A stretch of DNA of 28,439 nt from CAZKGE01 sp964541695. GTDB taxonomy: Bacteria > Bacillota > Clostridia > Christensenellales > CAG-138. A model generated the notes under the pieces. That model made no database searches and was not told where the DNA came from. It saw only the letters and a program-made list of their open reading frames with translations. Below are positions 22,416-28,439 of this stretch, piece by piece (position 1 is the first letter of the stretch; each line of letters begins with the position of its first letter). The stretch lies in the NCBI GenBank assembly GCA_964541695.1, contig CAZIRB010000016.1, positions 1 to 28,439 of the forward strand. The letters are read 5' to 3'. The translations under genes were made by a program, and so were the position numbers.

Positions 22416-22713
22416 TGTGCCCTCCGATGTGCTGCGACATATTTCCGCGCCCGCTCACCCAAGCGGCGCCCGACGCTATTCCGTTTTCTCTCCGCCGCGC
22501 GCAAGGCCCCTAATTCCCGCTGTACTGCGGTATATTTATGCGCCCGCCCGTTTAGATGACGCCCGAAGCTATTCCGTTTTTCCTCCGCCGCGTTCAGCAC
22601 TGTGCCCTCCGATGTGCTGCGACATATTTCCGCGCCCGCTCACCCAAGCGGCGCCCGACGCTATTCCGTTTTCTCTCCGCCGCGCGCAAGGCCCCTACTC
22701 CCCGATGTACTGC
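22362..22713 (-). repeat. Tandem array of 92/93-bp units between pilT and the prepilin gene
   Basis: In the transcribed direction units begin at GCAGTAC/GCAGCAC: 22713-22621 (93 bp), 22620-22529 (92), 22528-22436 (93) and a partial unit 22435 to about 22362. Alternate units are most alike, giving a 185-bp higher-order repeat with 127 bp identical (22386-22512 and 22571-22697). The first unit includes the last codons and stop of pilT, and the last includes the ribosome site and leader codons of the prepilin. Each carries CGGAG/GGGGA purine runs and ACGGAATAGCGTCGGGCGCC-like text. The unit sequences differ, so it is not a simple assembly duplication. Confidence 0.9.
22409..22600 (-). CDS. 63-codon ORF inside the tandem array (possible coupling leader)
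   Basis: GTG at 22600 to TGA at 22409. It has the same GGAGGG ribosome site and the same first ten codons (MLNAAEEKRN) as the true prepilin start at 22415, then runs as a basic, Arg-rich peptide through the repeat units. Its stop lies within GTGCTGA, overlapping the prepilin GTG. A similar shorter frame with a TTG start ends at 22594 and overlaps the GTG at 22600 in the same way. The peptide has no family likeness; if translated, its likely role is to deliver ribosomes to the prepilin start. Confidence 0.35.
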   Translation of the reverse strand: MLNAAEEKRNSFGRHLNGRAHKYTAVQRELGALRAAERKRNSVGRRLGERARKYVAAHRRAQC

Positions 22714-23747
22714 AAAAAATCGCGCCGGTCCGCCGCCGCAACAAGCGCGGTCTCGCGCGTGATGCTTCCGCTCGCCACGAGCCGGGCCAGGTCCGCGTGC
22801 ATCGTGTGCATGCCGAACGACTGCCCGGACTGCATCACGGTGGAGAGCTGGTGGCACTTGTTCTCGCGGATGAGATTGGCCGCCGCGTCGGTCACGACAA
22901 GCACCTCCGTGGCCGCGACGCGGCCGTTCCCCGCAAAAAGCGGCAGCAGCTGCTGCGTGACGACGCCGCGCAAAACCATCGAGAGCTGCGTGCGCATCTG
23001 GCGCTGCGATTCCGGCGGGCAGGTGTCGACGATGCGGTCGATCGACTGCGCCGCGCCCGTCGTGTGCAGCGTCGAGAGCACGAGGTGGCCGGTCTCGGCC
23101 GCGGTCACGGCCGTCGAGATCGTCTCGCCGTCGCGCATCTCGCCGACCAACAGCACGTCCGGGTCCTCGCGCAGCGCGCTGCGCAGCGCCGCCGCAAACG
23201 AGCCGACGGTTGCGCCGACCTCGCGCTGGTGGATCAGCGAACCGCGCTGCTCGAACACATACTCGACCGGGTCCTCGACCGTGACGATGTGCGCGCTTCT
23301 CGTGCCGGCGATGTGCTCGACCATAGCGGCGAGCGTGGTCGATTTGCCGCTGCCCGTCGGCCCCGTCACGAGCACGAGCCCGTTCGGCTTTTCGGCAAGC
23401 TCCGTCAGCACCGGCGGAAGCCGGAGTTCGGCCAGCGACGGAACGCGGTCCCTTAGCACGCGGATCGCCGCGGCAAGGCCCAGCCTGTGCCGGTAGACGT
23501 TGACGCGGCAGCGGACGCCGTCCAGGATCGAACACGCAAAATCGAGGTCGTGCCCTGCCTCCAGCGCGCTTTTCTGCCCGTCCGTCAGCAGCGACAGGAT
23601 CGCGCCGCGCGTGTCCGCAACGTCCGCAAACGCGTCGGCCGCGGCCAGCTTTCCGTGCCGCCGCACGGTCGCGGGCAGCCCCTCGGACAGATGTACGTCC
23701 GAGCATTCCGTGCGCGCGGCCCATTCGATCAACTCGAAAACAGTCAA
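22695..23747 (-). CDS. pilT: PilT, type IV pilus retraction ATPase
   Basis: A 350-residue hexameric secretion-superfamily ATPase that powers pilus retraction at the inner face of the membrane. Walker A GPTGSGKS (129-136), Asp box VEDP (157-160), Walker B DVLLVGEMRD (197-206) and His box HLVLSTLHTT (221-230) are intact. AAANLIRENKCHQ (288-300) corresponds to the AIRNLIRE signature that separates PilT from the assembly ATPase PilB. The length is typical. The start is TTG at 23747, with a run of seven G seven nt upstream; no ATG is near. It follows pilB by 17 bp. The next gene is 279 bp away, the largest gap in the operon, filled by the tandem array. Presence of PilT implies twitching, adhesion or DNA uptake by a retractile pilus. 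Confidence 0.95.
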   Translation of the reverse strand: MTVFELIEWAARTECSDVHLSEGLPATVRRHGKLAAADAFADVADTRGAILSLLTDGQKSALEAGHDLDFACSILDGVRCRVNVYRHRLGLAAAIRVLRDRVPSLAELRLPPVLTELAEKPNGLVLVTGPTGSGKSTTLAAMVEHIAGTRSAHIVTVEDPVEYVFEQRGSLIHQREVGATVGSFAAALRSALREDPDVLLVGEMRDGETISTAVTAAETGHLVLSTLHTTGAAQSIDRIVDTCPPESQRQMRTQLSMVLRGVVTQQLLPLFAGNGRVAATEVLVVTDAAANLIRENKCHQLSTVMQSGQSFGMHTMHADLARLVASGSITRETALVAAADRRDFLQYIGE

Positions 23748-23764
23748 CGCGGCGCCCCCCCTTC

Positions 23765-25441
23765 TCAGTCGGCGTAGAACGCGACCTTCTGAAACTCCTG
23801 CACGGTCGACACGCCGCTCTCGACGAGTGCAAGCGCGCTGTCGCGCAGCGAGACGAAGCCCTGCTTCTCCCTGACATACTGCAAAATCGTATCCATCGGC
23901 TCCTCGGCGACAATCATGCGGCGGATGTTTTTATCGAGCAGCACGATCTCGTGCACCGCGATGCGCCCGCGGTAGCCGGTGCCACCGCACAGGTGGCAGC
24001 CCGCGCCGCGCCGCAGAGTCTTAACGTCCTTGCCGAGGATGGCGGTCTCGTCCGGCTCCGGCGCATACGTGACCGCGCAGTTCGGGCAGACCTTCCGCAT
24101 GAGCCGCTGCGCCACAAGGCCGACGAGCGAGTTGGCCACAAGGTACGACGGCACGCCCATATCGCGCAGCCGCACGATCGACGAGATCGCGTCGTTCGTG
24201 TGCAGCGTCGAGAGCACGAGGTGGCCCGTGATCGCCGCGCGCACCGATATGCTCGCCGTCTCCGTGTCGCGCGTTTCGCCGACCATGATGATGTCCGGGT
24301 CCTGGCGCAGCAGCGAGCGCAGGCCCGTCTCAAACGTTAGCCCCGCCACATTGTTCACCTGCACCTGGTTGATCTTCGGGATGTTGCGCTCGACGGGATC
24401 CTCGATCGTCGAGATGTTGACGAGCCGGCCCGAGAGCGCCTCGAGCACCAGATACAGCGTCGTCGTCTTGCCGCTGCCGGTCGGGCCCGTGATGTACGCG
24501 ATGCCGTGCGGCGACTCGAGGACGCGCATGAACTTTTTATAGTTGTCCGGCGTCATGCCGAACGTGTCCGCGTAGTCGATGCGCACGTTCGACGAAAGGA
24601 AGCGAATGACGGTCTTTTCGCCGAACACCGTCGGGATCACCGACACGCGCGTGTTCAATTCCGCGCCGTTCACCGTCAGCTTAAAGTGCCCGTCCTGCGG
24701 CAGCCGGCGCTCCGCGATGTCGAGGCCGGACAAAATCTTGATGCGCGCCACGAGCGACGCGTGCAGCGAGGTCGAGAGCGTGACGTAGTCCGTGATCACG
24801 CCGTCGACGCGCATGCGCACTGCGACATGCGTCTCGAACGGCTCGATATGGATGTCGCTGGCGTTGACGCTGTACGCGCGCAGAAGCAGGCTGTTGAGCA
24901 CCTGCACGACCGGCGCCTCGTCACCGGAAGCGGCCTCGTCGATCTCGATCGGCACCGGCTCCGCCACGGCCTGCGCGTTGGCCATGCGCGCCGTCGCTTT
25001 GGCGTCGACCTCGGAATAGAACAGGTCGATCGCGTTCTCGATGTTCTTCTTTTCGTCAAGCGAAACCTCGACCGCAAGGCCCGTGATCTGCCGCACGTCC
25101 TCGACCGCATAGAAGTTCAGCGGATCGTTCATGACCACGTGCAGGCGGTTGCCGTCGGCGGCCGTCGCGATCAGGCAGTATTTCTCGGCGATCTGCCGCG
25201 GGATCTTCGCCACGGCCTCCGGGTCGACGCACGCGGCGCAGAGGTTTGTCATCGACAGCCCCATGCGCTCCGACAGCGCGGTCAGCAGCTGCTTCTCGGT
25301 GACAAAGCCCTTCTCGAGTATGATCGCGCCCAATCGCTTCTCGGGCTCGGCGCGCTGCGCGTCCAGCGCCTCGGTTAGCTGCGCCTCCGTGATGGACCCG
25401 TGCTGCATCAGGACCTCGCCGATGCGGATGTTCTTCTGCAT
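23765..25441 (-). CDS. pilB: PilB, type IV pilus assembly ATPase
   Basis: A 558-residue GspE/PilB ATPase driving pilus polymerisation. An N-terminal MshEN-type domain (1 to about 150, IGEVLMQHGSITEAQL and a second copy-like segment) may bind c-di-GMP in some homologues. The catalytic part has Walker A GPTGSGKT (319-326), Asp box IEDP (346-349), Walker B DIIMVGETRD (383-392) and His box HLVLSTLHTN (407-416). A zinc tetracysteine site is complete: Cys452, Cys455, Cys482 and Cys485. ATG at 25441 has a run of six G about six nt upstream, and MQKNIRIGEVL is the conserved family N-terminus; the upstream in-frame extension overlaps pilO and is rejected. It is 10 bp from pilO and 17 bp from pilT. Confidence 0.95.
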   Translation of the reverse strand: MQKNIRIGEVLMQHGSITEAQLTEALDAQRAEPEKRLGAIILEKGFVTEKQLLTALSERMGLSMTNLCAACVDPEAVAKIPRQIAEKYCLIATAADGNRLHVVMNDPLNFYAVEDVRQITGLAVEVSLDEKKNIENAIDLFYSEVDAKATARMANAQAVAEPVPIEIDEAASGDEAPVVQVLNSLLLRAYSVNASDIHIEPFETHVAVRMRVDGVITDYVTLSTSLHASLVARIKILSGLDIAERRLPQDGHFKLTVNGAELNTRVSVIPTVFGEKTVIRFLSSNVRIDYADTFGMTPDNYKKFMRVLESPHGIAYITGPTGSGKTTTLYLVLEALSGRLVNISTIEDPVERNIPKINQVQVNNVAGLTFETGLRSLLRQDPDIIMVGETRDTETASISVRAAITGHLVLSTLHTNDAISSIVRLRDMGVPSYLVANSLVGLVAQRLMRKVCPNCAVTYAPEPDETAILGKDVKTLRRGAGCHLCGGTGYRGRIAVHEIVLLDKNIRRMIVAEEPMDTILQYVREKQGFVSLRDSALALVESGVSTVQEFQKVAFYAD

Positions 25442-25451
25442 AAGCGCCCCC

Positions 25452-26081
25452 CTATTTTCCGCCGCCGGCGTACTCGAGCACGGCAAAGCCGATCTCCATA
25501 CGGAACGAGTCGGCGGCCGCCGCGGGCGTTTCAACCGGCGCTTCCGCGCCCTCCTCCGCCGGTTCCGGCGCCGGCGCGGGCGTCGTCGCCGCCGCTTTCT
25601 CGAGCCGCAGCGCTAGATTCGCAATGCGCAGGCCGGCTGTGTTTTTGACCGTGTCGGCAAGCGCCATGAACGCGTCCAGATTGCCGCGCGCGGTCACGTC
25701 GACGCGCATCAAGACGACGTCCGCAAGCGGCATCGCGTCCTCGCTTTTTGATATCTCGAGCGACTCGGCGGTAAGGCCGTGTTTTTGCAGCATGCCGGTG
25801 ATGTACGCGTCGAGCGCGTCGTTCGTCATGGCGGGCAAAAACTGCGCGCGCTCCGCCGCGATGTCCGCCTCGGTTCTTTCGATATCGGCCAGCAGCGTGT
25901 CCGCCTGGGCGATGAGCAGCTTTTGCCGGTCGATCGTCTGCCGCGCGGCAAACGCCGCCTCGTCCAGCGCGTCCGCGCGCAATACGAGCGGCTGAATCAC
26001 GTAGACCAGCATGCCCGAAACGATTGCCACGGCGGCAAGCAGGTACAGCAGCGTTTTTTCCCGTTTTGTCAGCTTCGCCAT
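25452..26081 (-). CDS. pilO: PilO-like pilus alignment-complex protein
   Basis: A 209-residue bitopic protein: short basic cytoplasmic tail, one transmembrane helix (about 10-32), a coiled-coil stretch rich in Ala, Asp and Gln (about 38-80), then a ferredoxin-like periplasmic-type domain with a Pro/Ala/Glu-rich insertion near 165-190. This is the architecture of PilO, which pairs with PilN to link PilM and the ATPases to the outside. The assignment rests on layout and gene order (pilM-N-O). ATG at 26081 has GGGGG four nt upstream, and the gene begins 8 bp after pilN. Confidence 0.8.
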   Translation of the reverse strand: MAKLTKREKTLLYLLAAVAIVSGMLVYVIQPLVLRADALDEAAFAARQTIDRQKLLIAQADTLLADIERTEADIAAERAQFLPAMTNDALDAYITGMLQKHGLTAESLEISKSEDAMPLADVVLMRVDVTARGNLDAFMALADTVKNTAGLRIANLALRLEKAAATTPAPAPEPAEEGAEAPVETPAAAADSFRMEIGFAVLEYAGGGK

Positions 26082-26089
26082 ATGTCCCC

Positions 26090-26671
26090 CTACTCGGCCG
26101 CCGCCAACGCAAGGGCGCAGTCGACCGTGCAGTAATAGGTGCCGCCGGTATCGCTCGTATAGCCGGCGTACGAGACGCGCTCGAACAGCCCGGTCGCGCG
26201 CAGCCGCTCGACAAAGCGCGGCACCTCGTTGACGGAGGCCGCCGCCGCGTCGAGCGAGAGCACGCCGGAAGTCTCGTCGTAGCGGTACACGGATATCGTG
26301 AACACGTCGCCCGCGCAGGACAGCACCCGCTCAAACAGCGTTTTTGGCAGCTGCGGATACATCGAGAACACGAACGCGCTCAGCTTCAGGCCGGAATACC
26401 GCTCAGTAAGGAGCGCGCTCCGTTCGGACAGCGCGCGCGCCTTTTCATAGTCCGCGCTCTGCCGCTCCAGCTCGGCGTTCAGCAACAGAAGCGCTTGCTC
26501 GCGGGTTCTGCTCTGCGTATACAGCGCGGCCGATACGGCAAGCAGGACCAAAAGCAAAATCAGCAGCGGCAAAAACCGGATTGCGCGCCGCGCGCGCTGT
26601 GCGCGCTGCTTCTTTCGGCTGCGCACAAGGCCCGCGTAAAAATTGACGTCCGACGCCCCGGTGCGCCTCAT
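26090..26671 (-). CDS. pilN: PilN-like pilus alignment-complex protein
   Basis: A 193-residue bitopic protein with DVNFYAGL near the N-terminus, which resembles the PilM-binding INLLP segment of PilN. An Arg/Lys-rich stretch (about 16-30), one transmembrane helix (about 31-52), a coiled coil (about 55-90) and a small alpha/beta domain follow. Its ATG at 26671 overlaps the pilM stop as ATGA, suggesting coupled, equal synthesis of PilM and PilN. Similar in plan to the PilO gene that follows, as expected for this partner pair. Longer in-frame starts lie inside pilM and are rejected. Confidence 0.8.
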   Translation of the reverse strand: MRRTGASDVNFYAGLVRSRKKQRAQRARRAIRFLPLLILLLVLLAVSAALYTQSRTREQALLLLNAELERQSADYEKARALSERSALLTERYSGLKLSAFVFSMYPQLPKTLFERVLSCAGDVFTISVYRYDETSGVLSLDAAAASVNEVPRFVERLRATGLFERVSYAGYTSDTGGTYYCTVDCALALAAAE

Positions 26672-27573
26672 GCCCGCCACCTCCCGATCAGGTTCCCAAC
26701 CGCGCAGGCGTAGTCGGCAAGATTGCTCTCCGATCCGCGCGGGAAGCACACGGCCCCCTCCGGGTCGCAAAGTGCGGCGGCGCGAAGGTTGAACGCCGCG
26801 GCGACGCTTTCCATCAGCCCCTCCTCCGCCGCGGTAAGCCCAATAAAATACACATTGGTCACGGCGTCGCCGCGCTCCGACACGTTGAACTGCAATATCG
26901 ACGAGACCGTGCGCTCGACCTCGCGCGCGCCCTCCGCCGTGCCGCGCTCGGCGAGGAGCCGCGTGCGCGTCGAGAAGCGGTACAGTCCCTTTACATACAG
27001 CGTCGAGTCGAGCGCGTTGCCGTCGAAGGCAAGCACGATGCTTGTGCCGCCGCGCGTGCCCTTCAGCAGACGGATCAGCTTCTGCAGCGCAAAGTGCGTG
27101 GAATCGATACCGTCGATACGCACGTTCAGCGACGAAAACAACTCGTCGTACGAAACAATCAGGCTTTTTTTCGCGGCCAATACCAGCGCCGCGCTGCCGC
27201 GGTCGCGCCCGAGCCGGGAGAGCACCGCGCAGTCGTAGAGCAGCTCGCCGTCCGCGCTGTCCATATCTGAAAACGCGTTCTCGGCCCACTGCAACAGCCT
27301 GCGCTTTCCGAGGTTCGGCGCGACGGCGCGGCGGACGTAGATCTGGCTCGTCGAGAGCGCGATCAGCGTGCGCGATATCCGCGGCCCGCCGAGCTCGACC
27401 TCGAGCCGCCGGAACGCTTCGGCAAAGCGCGCCTCGTCCGTCACGACGCCGTTGATCACGGTCTGTTCCGGAAGCTCCACGGACGCGCAGCGCCGGATAC
27501 GCATTCCAAAGCCCGTCGCGCGGCCGCGCACGGCGGCGATGCGCTCGTTATAGATACAGATCGAGGTGTCCAT
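26668..27573 (-). CDS. pilM: PilM-like actin-fold cytoplasmic pilus protein
   Basis: A 301-residue cytoplasmic protein, shorter than typical PilM (about 350). Segments VVTDEARFAEAFRRLEVELG, LIALSTSQIYVRRAVAP and the SLNVRIDGIDSTHFALQKL helix match the PilM/FtsA-like ATPase order, and IVLAFDGNALDSTLYVKG is the second nucleotide-fold half. The canonical N-terminal GLDIGS phosphate loop is reduced to MDTSICIYNERIAAVRG, so ATP binding may be altered. ATG at 27573 has only a distant G-run (GGGGG, about 13 nt upstream). It lies 53 bp after pilC and overlaps pilN by 4 bp. PilM is expected to recruit PilN on the cytoplasmic side. Confidence 0.82.
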   Translation of the reverse strand: MDTSICIYNERIAAVRGRATGFGMRIRRCASVELPEQTVINGVVTDEARFAEAFRRLEVELGGPRISRTLIALSTSQIYVRRAVAPNLGKRRLLQWAENAFSDMDSADGELLYDCAVLSRLGRDRGSAALVLAAKKSLIVSYDELFSSLNVRIDGIDSTHFALQKLIRLLKGTRGGTSIVLAFDGNALDSTLYVKGLYRFSTRTRLLAERGTAEGAREVERTVSSILQFNVSERGDAVTNVYFIGLTAAEEGLMESVAAAFNLRAAALCDPEGAVCFPRGSESNLADYACAVGNLIGRWRA

Positions 27574-27626
27574 AACCAGAATAGCTACCCCCGGTTACAA
27601 AATAGAGGCCGCGTACCGCACAAAAG

Positions 27627-28439
27627 CTACGCGCTCATGCCGATCGCGTCGTAGAGCGTGGTCAGCGGCAGGATCACGGAGACGATGACGGTGCCGATCA
27701 CGGCGGCCATGAGTATGATCATGACCGGCTCGAGCATCGCCACGAGCCTGGAGAGCGCCGTGTCCGCCTCGTAGTCGAACGCGTCCGCGGTCGACTCGAG
27801 CATGTCGTACAGCCGGCCGGTCTCCTCGCCGATCTGGATGCTCGCGGACAGCTTCGTGTCAAAGCCCGATACGCCGCGCACCGACGCGGACAGCGACTTG
27901 CCGTTGCGCACGTCGGCGACCAGGGCGGAAAACTGCGAGGCGATGAACGTGTTGCCGACGGTGTCGCGCGTAGAGCGCAGCGCGGTGACGATCGACACGC
28001 CGGACGCGTAGCACGACGAGAGCGTGCGCGCAAAGCGCGCCGTGTAGATGACGCGCAACAGCCGCCCCGCCACGGGCAGCCGGAGCTTGATCCGGTCCAG
28101 CAGCAGCCGCACGGGCTTTGTCGCCGCAAGGAGCCGCAGCGCGAGGATGGCCGAAAGCACGCCGGCCACGAAAAGTATCCAGTGCCGCTGCAAAGTCACG
28201 CTGAGGCTCAGCATAAACTGCGTGATCGGCGGCAGCGGCGTGTTCAGGCTCGAAAACAGCTCGAAAAACTTGGGCAGGATCAATAAAAACACCGCGAGCA
28301 GCACGACAAACGTCACGCACAGCAAAATGATCGGATACACCATCGCCGAGCGCACCTTTTTGCCGAGCCGGTACGTTTTCTCGTAGTGCTCGGCCATGCG
28401 CAAACTCGTGACCTCCATGCGGCCGCTGCTTTCGCTGGC
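27627..28439 (-). CDS. pilC: PilC, type IV pilus inner-membrane platform protein (5' end outside window)
   Basis: The C-terminal 270 residues of a GspF/PilC protein; the frame is open to the window edge, so the start and the first T2SSF domain lie to the right. Visible are SESSGRMEVTSLRMAEHYEK, the end of the first T2SSF repeat; two transmembrane helices near VYPIILLCVTFVVLLAVF and the following 40 residues; then the second T2SSF repeat (SCYASGVSIVTALRS to IGEETGRLYDMLES); and a last transmembrane helix (MIILMAAVIGTVIVSVI). It is the membrane platform on which PilB and PilT act. The 53-bp spacer to pilM contains no terminator that I can see, so cotranscription is likely. Confidence 0.93.
   Translation of the reverse strand, partial: ASESSGRMEVTSLRMAEHYEKTYRLGKKVRSAMVYPIILLCVTFVVLLAVFLLILPKFFELFSSLNTPLPPITQFMLSLSVTLQRHWILFVAGVLSAILALRLLAATKPVRLLLDRIKLRLPVAGRLLRVIYTARFARTLSSCYASGVSIVTALRSTRDTVGNTFIASQFSALVADVRNGKSLSASVRGVSGFDTKLSASIQIGEETGRLYDMLESTADAFDYEADTALSRLVAMLEPVMIILMAAVIGTVIVSVILPLTTLYDAIGMSA

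Noticed and set aside
21252..22559. A plus-strand open frame of about 435 codons opposite the prepilin genes.
   Set aside because: Its Arg/Ala/Pro-rich translation has no family features, and it runs through the tandem array; the minus strand encodes recognisable prepilins.
22362..22713. The tandem array considered as a CRISPR.
   Set aside because: Units are contiguous 92/93-bp repeats without a short constant repeat alternating with unique spacers, and no cas gene is near.
15990..28439. The right-hand operon considered as a type II secretion or competence pseudopilus system.
   Set aside because: PilM-N-O gene order and a PilT retraction ATPase with its AIRNLIRE-like signature fit a type IV pilus; no secretin or GspC/D-like gene is present, though a DNA-uptake role is not excluded.

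Overview
The window is GC-rich bacterial DNA. It has strong purine-rich ribosome sites, sigma-70-type promoters with -10 boxes of the TATACT type, two LytR-CpsA-Psr (LCP) wall ligases and a clostridial-style type IV pilus operon. Together these point to a high-GC anaerobic member of the Bacillota (class Clostridia), probably a gut or similar metagenome-assembled genome; one 100-N scaffold gap lies at 10062-10161. I cannot name a species from the sequence. I saw no rRNA, tRNA, CRISPR array, phage gene or transposase.

Layout. The left half (1-16 kb) is a string of short transcription units. They are: a minus-strand pair, DMT/EamA transporter then HAD phosphatase (1836-299); a divergent DUF2142 membrane protein (1978-3549); two paralogous LCP proteins, each with its own promoter and terminator (3643-4857, 5057-6226); an N-terminally anchored M20 metallopeptidase (8034-6589); a WecE-type sugar aminotransferase (8642-9781); a GT4 glycosyltransferase fused to a NylB/beta-lactamase-like serine hydrolase (9904-12708); a DUF4230-like anchored protein (14122-13094); and a GT-C-like membrane glycosyltransferase (15941-14400). 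Most have roles, or likely roles, in making or attaching cell-envelope glycans. Several intergenic spacers carry copies of a two-hairpin interspersed repeat (CCAAAGGG...CCCTTTGG beside a GAGGGC-AGA-GCCCTC-type stem).

The right half (28439-15990, all minus strand) is one tightly packed type IV pilus operon: pilC (cut by the window edge), pilM, pilN, pilO, pilB, pilT, then five prepilin-like genes. One of these is a 1155-residue protein with a class III prepilin leader and a GLUG-repeat body, a good candidate for a pilus-tip adhesin. Genes are joined by ATGA overlaps or spacers of 7-17 bp, except after pilC (53 bp) and after pilT (279 bp). PilT carries the retraction-ATPase signature, so the pilus is probably retractile. 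No prepilin peptidase and no typical major pilin gene lie in the window.

The most unusual structure is in this operon. Two gene junctions have been tandemly duplicated together with their start-stop overlaps. At 17323-17586 a 137-bp-period duplication creates a 46-codon chimeric ORF, part prepilin leader and part C-terminus of the upstream pseudopilin, chained by ATGA overlaps on both sides. At 22362-22713 a 92/93-bp tandem array (about 3.8 units) repeats the ribosome site, GTG start and first codons of the downstream prepilin gene, giving an upstream 63-codon ORF that ends inside the true start. Both look like duplicated translational-coupling modules that could set pilin ratios.
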